Part shown: piece after piece, positions 35,002 to 39,389 of the stretch | Layout of the letters: each line of letters starts with the position of its first letter | Numbering within the stretch: the stretch's first letter is position 1 | DNA from: Deferribacter desulfuricans SSM1 | Lineage (GTDB): Bacteria; Chrysiogenota; Deferribacteres; Deferribacterales; Deferribacteraceae | Length of the DNA: 39,389 nt | Direction: 5' to 3' | Assembly (NCBI RefSeq): GCF_000010985.1 | Contig: NC_013939.1 | Location: 2,195,001-2,234,389 of the forward strand | Position numbers and translations under genes: made by a program | The notes under the pieces: model-generated | Seen by the model: the letters and a program-made list of their open reading frames with translations, nothing else | Told to the model about the DNA's origin: nothing | The model's database searches: none

Positions 35002-35964
35002 CTATTCATTTTGTAAAATAGATGAATCTCCAGTAATTACAGGTGGATCAATTACATTTTGGCCATTTTTTATTAAAATATCTTTCCCTTCTTTTGATAA
35101 TAAAAATTTAATAAACTCTACAGCTCCCTTTTTGTTAACAGGCAAAAGATTTTCATGCTCAACAATAGTAATGCCATAAATCATGGGCTCCCCTTTCTTT
35201 AAAATAAAAGAACCAGGTGTTTTTCCTGTTATTTTAAAACTTACTTTGGAATAATATTCTTTAAACTTATTATCCCCCAATGAAATCTCCTTTGGAAGCT
35301 CTATATATTTTAAGCCATGCTGAATTGCTACTGACTTGTAGATAAAGAGATAATCTATAACTCCAGCTTCTAATAAACTTAATAAATCAGTCTCTTTAGG
35401 CCTTACGATTATCTTTCGTTTATTCTCCTCTCCATTTTCATAAAAATTGCCATATCCAAAAAGTTTATCGAAAAACTTATTTATATTATAAAACTTTTCC
35501 GCAAGTTTTACTACAAGCATAGTCCTGTAGCCGCATGGATCTAAATTTGGATTAGAATGCCCAACTATCACATCTTTATTTAAAAGTATTTCTGGCCAAT
35601 TAGTTGAATTAATAACATCGCTCTTTTTAGATTTTTCTGTGTAAGCTATAGCCATCTCATTTGTAGCAAAATGAATATTAAATTTTGCATATTCAGGGAT
35701 TAACAGGTTATCTATTACTTTATAATCTGCACTTGCAACTATATCAGCTGGTTTGTGAAGTTCAGCCACTTTTCTTGCACAAAGCCTGCTTCCTGCTGCT
35801 TCCCTTATAACATCATACTGAGGGTATTTTTCTTCAAACCTCTTTTCAAGTTCAGCAAAAGGTTTACTGAGACTTCCTGCATGGAAGATAATAATCTTTT
35901 CTTTAGCAAAAAGCGTTAAACTCAAAAAGATAACAAAAAATGATATTTTGATAACAAATCTCAT
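35002..35964 (-). CDS. wtpA: Tungstate/molybdate-binding protein, archaeal WtpA type
   Basis: A 320 aa periplasmic binding protein with a signal peptide (residues 1-20, ending LFA). IIFHAGSLSKPFAELEKRFEEKYP (25-48) and AAGSRLCARKVAELHKPADIVASADYKVIDNLLIPEY (56-92) are close to archaeal WtpA; NPNLDPCGYRTM follows, with Asp142 a likely metal-oxyanion contact. It binds tungstate or molybdate tightly for the WtpBC importer, which would feed tungsten or molybdenum enzymes. At the place where I recall Glu in FEYRSVA of archaeal WtpA, this protein has Ile208 (FIYKSVA). It lies 10 bases after the dnaA stop. Confidence 0.93.
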   Translation of the reverse strand: MRFVIKISFFVIFLSLTLFAKEKIIIFHAGSLSKPFAELEKRFEEKYPQYDVIREAAGSRLCARKVAELHKPADIVASADYKVIDNLLIPEYAKFNIHFATNEMAIAYTEKSKKSDVINSTNWPEILLNKDVIVGHSNPNLDPCGYRTMLVVKLAEKFYNINKFFDKLFGYGNFYENGEENKRKIIVRPKETDLLSLLEAGVIDYLFIYKSVAIQHGLKYIELPKEISLGDNKFKEYYSKVSFKITGKTPGSFILKKGEPMIYGITIVEHENLLPVNKKGAVEFIKFLLSKEGKDILIKNGQNVIDPPVITGDSSILQNE

Positions 35965-35974
35965 TTAAACCTTC

Positions 35975-37306
35975 TTAATTATAAAGACTTTTTTCGAGAA
36001 TTTTAATAGTTTCCTGCAACTCTTTATCTTTTTTTAACTTTTTTTCAATACTGTTAATGGAATGTAAAACTGTTGAGTGATCCCTACCTCCAAAAATTTC
36101 ACCAATTTCGCTTAAAGAACAGTTGAGTTTTTCTCTCATTAAATACATCGCTATCTGTCTTGGATAGGCAATACTTTTTGTTCTTTTTTTAGATTTAAGC
36201 TCAGATAATTTTACATTAAAATATTCCGTAACCACTTTTAGAATTGTATCAAATGTTATTATCTTATCCTTTTTAATCAAAAACCTATCAAGAGTTTTTT
36301 TTGCAAGCTCAATAGTGATAGGCTCCCCGTTAAAAGATGAATATGCTGATAATCTAATTAATGCACCTATAAGTTCTCGGACATTGTCACTTTTAAGATT
36401 TTCTGCTATAAATAGTGCCACCTTTTCATTTAAATCTATATTCATTAATTCTGCCCTTTTCATCAAAATAGCAGTTTTTTCTTCAACAGATGGTGGCTGA
36501 ATATCAGCAATTAATCCCCAAGCAAACCTCGTTGTCAGCCTTTCTTCCATCTCAGGGATTTCTGCTGGTGTTTTATCAGAAGTCAAAATTATCTGCTTTT
36601 GAGAGTCATAAAGAGAATTAAAAGTATAGAAAAACTCCTCTGTACTTCTCTGTTTTCCAGCTAAAAACTGAACATCATCAAAAAGTAAAACATCAACTTT
36701 TCTATATTTTTCTCTAAATTCATCCATCTTTTTAGATTTTAGTGCAGAAATCATCTCATTAGTAAAATTTTCACTTGATATATAAAGAACTCTTAATTTA
36801 GGAAACTTTTCAAGCAATCTATTCCCTACAGCATGCATCAAATGTGTTTTACCTAGACCAACACCACCATATATAAAAAGTGGATTATAAGTATGAAAAT
36901 ATCCATCTGCCACTGCCATACAAGCAGCATGAGCAAAATTGTTTGAATTACCCACAACAAAATTATCAAAAGTATACTGCTTATTAAGATTAGTTGTATA
37001 GACATCAATAGTAACAGAAGATGAAACAGTTTGTGCTGTATGTTTTTTCTGTTTTGTTGACGATTTAGTAACAACCTGTATGGTTTGTGCTTCTATTGAT
37101 AATGTTTCATTGAATATCTTTTTTACCACATTCAAATATTTTTCTTCAAACCAATTTTTATAAAGTCTATTTGGTGCAATCAATTGAATAAAATCTCCAC
37201 GTAACTCACCTACTTTAATAGGCTTTAGCCAAGTATTAACCTCTTGCTCAGAAATATGATTTTTTGCTTCTTTTAAAACTTCTTCCCAGATTTTATCGCT
37301 ACCCAT
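35975..37306 (-). CDS. dnaA: Chromosomal replication initiator DnaA
   Basis: DnaA binds and opens the replication origin. The 443 aa product has domain I (IWEEVLKEAKNHISEQEVNTWLKP), a short Ser/Thr/Lys linker (about 80-105), the AAA+ domain with Walker A GGVGLGKTH (147-155) and Walker B LLFDDVQF (Asp210-Asp211), and the DNA-binding domain ending in the DnaA signature GGRDHSTVLH (406-415). Its start ATG overlaps the ilvA stop by 8 bases, and wtpA follows after 10 bases. No dnaN, recF or gyrB is nearby, and no DnaA-box cluster is visible in the adjacent sequence. Confidence 0.98.
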   Translation of the reverse strand: MGSDKIWEEVLKEAKNHISEQEVNTWLKPIKVGELRGDFIQLIAPNRLYKNWFEEKYLNVVKKIFNETLSIEAQTIQVVTKSSTKQKKHTAQTVSSSVTIDVYTTNLNKQYTFDNFVVGNSNNFAHAACMAVADGYFHTYNPLFIYGGVGLGKTHLMHAVGNRLLEKFPKLRVLYISSENFTNEMISALKSKKMDEFREKYRKVDVLLFDDVQFLAGKQRSTEEFFYTFNSLYDSQKQIILTSDKTPAEIPEMEERLTTRFAWGLIADIQPPSVEEKTAILMKRAELMNIDLNEKVALFIAENLKSDNVRELIGALIRLSAYSSFNGEPITIELAKKTLDRFLIKKDKIITFDTILKVVTEYFNVKLSELKSKKRTKSIAYPRQIAMYLMREKLNCSLSEIGEIFGGRDHSTVLHSINSIEKKLKKDKELQETIKILEKSLYN

Positions 37307-38498
37307 TTATTTTTGCCTCAAAACCTTTCCTGTTTAATTCTGATATTATTTTCTCAATATGTTCAAACCCTTTTGTTTCAAGATCTAAAATAACTTTTGT
37401 GTAATTTACTGGTAAGTTTGCATCAAACCTGTGATGCTTGATATCAAGGATATTTGCCTGCAACTTTGCAACTACAGATGTAACTGTTGCCAGTGAGCCT
37501 GGCATATCTTTTACATTAACAATTATCTGACAAAATCTGCCAGTAGTTACCATCCCTTTATTTATAATTCTAGAAATTAGATTTACATCGATATTTCCAC
37601 CAGAGATAACCACCGCAGTTTTCTTATTCTTCACATCAATCTTATTTTGAAGAATTGCTGCAATACCAACAGCTCCTGCACCTTCAACAACTAGCTTTGA
37701 TTGCTCTATTAACTGTAAAATAGCGTAAGCAATCTCATCATCAGTAACAGTCAAAACATCATCCATATAATTTTCACAAAATTCAAATGTCTTATCACCA
37801 ACTCTTTTGACAGCTATCCCTTCAGCAATAGTTGCAGAAGAGCTCAATGTAACAACCCTCTTTCTTAAGTGTGAATAATACATGCCAGCTGCATTATCAG
37901 CTTGAATACCAAAAACCTTTATTTCTGGCTTGACATGCTTAAAATAAGAAGCGATACCTGATATTAATCCCCCACCACCAATTGGAACCAAAACCTGATC
38001 AATATCTATACCTTCCATATATATTTCATGAGCTATTGTTCCTTGACCTGCAATAACATCTAAATCGTCAAAAGGATGTATAAGATACAAACCTTCATTT
38101 TCAGCTATTTCAATAGCTTTATTATAAGCTTCATCATAGTTTTTCCCATGTAAAACGACTTTTGCACCATATTTTGATGTATTAACGACCTTTATTAAAG
38201 GAGTAATTTCAGGCATAACTATTGTTGCATTAATCCCTATTAATTTAGCGCCAAACGCAACACCCTGAGCGTGATTGCCAGCTGATGCTGCAATTACCCC
38301 CTTTTCACATTTATATTTATTTTTCAACATACAATTTAGAGCGCCTCTTATCTTAAAAGAACCCGTTCTTTGAAGGTTTTCAAGTTTTAAATAAATATCC
38401 CCACCTTTTAATTCACTAAAAATATTTGAATAGTAAAGAGGGATATTCTTTATATAATTTTTTATTCTATCATAAGCGTTGATTATTTCTGTGTACAT
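37299..38498 (-). CDS. ilvA: Threonine ammonia-lyase (threonine dehydratase), with ACT domain
   Basis: A 399 aa PLP enzyme converting threonine to 2-oxobutanoate, the first step to isoleucine. Landmarks: LKLENLQRTGSFKIRGAL with PLP lysine Lys49, SAGNHAQGVAFGAKL, the phosphate loop VPIGGGGLISGIA, and EGAGAVGIAAIL. A single C-terminal ACT domain (from about 325, QIIVNVKDMPGSLATVTSVVAKLQANILDI) gives the medium-length form; enteric IlvA is longer. The start has no Shine-Dalgarno site and lies right at the predicted transcription start, so the mRNA may be leaderless. Its 3' end overlaps dnaA by 8 bases. Confidence 0.93.
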   Translation of the reverse strand: MYTEIINAYDRIKNYIKNIPLYYSNIFSELKGGDIYLKLENLQRTGSFKIRGALNCMLKNKYKCEKGVIAASAGNHAQGVAFGAKLIGINATIVMPEITPLIKVVNTSKYGAKVVLHGKNYDEAYNKAIEIAENEGLYLIHPFDDLDVIAGQGTIAHEIYMEGIDIDQVLVPIGGGGLISGIASYFKHVKPEIKVFGIQADNAAGMYYSHLRKRVVTLSSSATIAEGIAVKRVGDKTFEFCENYMDDVLTVTDDEIAYAILQLIEQSKLVVEGAGAVGIAAILQNKIDVKNKKTAVVISGGNIDVNLISRIINKGMVTTGRFCQIIVNVKDMPGSLATVTSVVAKLQANILDIKHHRFDANLPVNYTKVILDLETKGFEHIEKIISELNRKGFEAKING

Positions 38499-38506
38499 AA
38501 TATATT
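38479..38506 (+). promoter_or_regulatory. Sigma-70-type promoter of the SDR gene
   Basis: TTGATT at 38479-38484, a 16-base spacer and TATATT at 38501-38506. It lies partly inside the 5' end of ilvA, with its -10 directly adjacent to the -10 of the opposite promoter. Confidence 0.5.
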
Positions 38507-38534
38507 TTTATACATGATGAGAAATAATAGTCAA
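38507..38534 (-). promoter_or_regulatory. Sigma-70-type promoter for ilvA-dnaA(-wtpACB), leaderless
   Basis: On the minus strand TTGACT (38534-38529), a 16-base spacer and TATAAA (38512-38507). The expected start is at about 38500, within two bases of the ilvA ATG at 38498, leaving no room for a ribosome binding site. Confidence 0.65.
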
Positions 38535-38557
38535 TTAAATTTGAGGAGAGAAATGTT

Positions 38558-39307
38558 ATGAATAAAAAAGCATTAGTTACATCAGGTAGTAAAGGGCTTG
38601 GAAAAGCTGTAGTAGACAAACTTGTGGAAAATGGGATAAAAACTTTTTGGACAACATCTAAAAATTTAAAATATGATAATAATGACAACAGTTTAAGCAT
38701 ACCAATAAAATGTGATATATTTAATAAAGATGATGTTGAAAACTTGTTGAATATTATTAAAAAAGAAAAGTTTGATTTATTAGTTATAAATTCTCCTGGT
38801 CCAAAGGCAGGCAATGTATTCGAAATAACCGAAAACGATTGGAAATCTCATTTTGATTCCGTATTTTTAAATCCTGTAAAAATTATGGAAGAAGCTGCTA
38901 AGTTTATGATGGATAAAAAGTTTGGTAGAATATTAGTTATTACAAGTGTATCTGTAAAAAAACCTATTGATAATCTTCTCTTATCAAACTGCTTGCGAGC
39001 AGCTCTCACAAGTTATGTTAAAGCATTAGCAAAAAAGTTGGCTCCTTTTAACGTTACTGTAAATACTATAGCACCTGGTTACACTTTAACAGAAAGGGTT
39101 GATTATTTAATAAAAGAAAAAATGAAAACAATGAATAAAAGTTATGAAGAGATGTACCAAGAATTAGCTTCTCAAATACCTGCAAACAGAATTGCTGATG
39201 TCAAAGAATTTTCGAGTGCTGCATATTTCTTATTATCAGACGAAGCTTCTTATATAACGGGTACAACATTAACAGTAGATGGCGGTTTCACTGATTACCC
39301 TTTTTAG
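38558..39307 (+). CDS. SDR-family protein with atypical active site
   Basis: A 249 aa Rossmann-fold protein similar to 3-oxoacyl-ACP reductases (FabG). It starts with a nucleotide-binding loop TSGSKGLG (8-15) instead of TGGxxGIG, and NNAG is replaced by NSPG (78-81). The catalytic serine region is ITSVSV, but the Tyr-x3-Lys pair aligns to Ser143 and Arg147 in LLLSNCLRAAL. The end SEASYITGTTLTVDGGF is normal for FabG. This matches an atypical SDR subgroup; reductase activity is therefore uncertain. The start has GAGGAGAG (38543-38550) upstream and is divergent from ilvA. Confidence 0.88.
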   Translation: MNKKALVTSGSKGLGKAVVDKLVENGIKTFWTTSKNLKYDNNDNSLSIPIKCDIFNKDDVENLLNIIKKEKFDLLVINSPGPKAGNVFEITENDWKSHFDSVFLNPVKIMEEAAKFMMDKKFGRILVITSVSVKKPIDNLLLSNCLRAALTSYVKALAKKLAPFNVTVNTIAPGYTLTERVDYLIKEKMKTMNKSYEEMYQELASQIPANRIADVKEFSSAAYFLLSDEASYITGTTLTVDGGFTDYPF

Positions 39308-39389
39308 TTGAAAACAGTGTTTATACTATAGTTAATAATCGGTACACAACTATTAAACATTTTTTATATGTTAATAAGTGGATACTTTT
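39308..39389 (+). other. Non-coding right edge with short AT-rich repeats
   Basis: After the SDR stop there is an AT-rich stretch with two copies of GTTAATAA (39331-39338 and 39370-39377) and an imperfect inverted repeat GTTAATA/TATTAAAC (39331-39358) followed by a T run, which might act as a weak terminator. No gene is visible. Confidence 0.3.

Noticed and set aside
35965-38557. Replication origin beside dnaA
   Set aside because: I looked for grouped TTATCCACA-like boxes around dnaA and in the ilvA/SDR gap and saw none; the gap is only 59 bases.

Overview
The window is gene-dense, AT-rich bacterial chromosome (roughly one third G+C by eye). The cell is Gram-negative: it encodes both an L-ring lipoprotein (FlgH) and a P-ring protein (FlgI). 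A clostridial-type 2[4Fe-4S] ferredoxin, an archaeal-type tungstate/molybdate importer (WtpABC) and two Na+/H+ antiporter-family proteins suggest an anaerobic, possibly marine organism. My best guess is Deferribacterota (Deferribacter-like), inferred from gene order and protein character; no 16S or other direct marker is present. There are no tRNA, rRNA, CRISPR, IS or prophage features.

Positions 1-12058 form a flagellar block on the minus strand. Reading in its direction: an unrecognised lipoprotein, flgF, flgG, flgA; then flgH, flgI, flgJ; then flgM, flgN, flgK, a giant flgL, and fliW running off the left edge. Each of the three transcription units starts with an almost identical sigma-54 promoter (TTTTGGCA-N6-TTGCTTTA), at 12037-12058, 8846-8867 and 6650-6671. 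Hook/rod, ring and hook-filament junction genes therefore look like one RpoN regulon that also makes the anti-sigma factor FlgM.

From 12066 rightward come hslV-hslU (ATP-dependent protease) and a PLP aminotransferase. Positions 15097-20379 hold two half-size Gate-domain membrane proteins, NhaB, a WalJ-like metallo-beta-lactamase-fold protein, an ArsB/NhaD-type transporter and a DUF456 protein. Positions 20371-23173 are a translationally coupled minus-strand operon: a serine palmitoyltransferase-like alpha-oxoamine synthase, a GNAT-fold protein and a small permease, a candidate lipid-modifying set. Positions 23230-25469 hold cysE, an IscR-like Rrf2 regulator and a cysteine desulfurase (cysteine to Fe-S supply), followed by the ferredoxin at 25557-25727.

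Positions 25875-33290 run on the plus strand with overlapping genes: a small Sm-like protein, a NUDIX hydrolase, mutS, a small membrane protein, an rlmB-type methyltransferase, a degenerate PEP-synthase-like pseudoenzyme and an ADP-ribosylglycohydrolase. Positions 33264-38498 run back on the minus strand as ilvA, dnaA, wtpA, wtpC, wtpB with overlaps or gaps of at most 10 bases, so dnaA sits inside an unusual operon and no origin is visible beside it. An SDR protein lacking the normal catalytic Tyr and Lys closes the window.

The best candidates for undescribed biology are the PEP-synthase-like pseudoenzyme next to an ADP-ribosylglycohydrolase, the SPT-like/GNAT/permease operon, the unknown lipoprotein heading the flagellar operon, and the ilvA-dnaA-wtp arrangement with a probably leaderless transcript.
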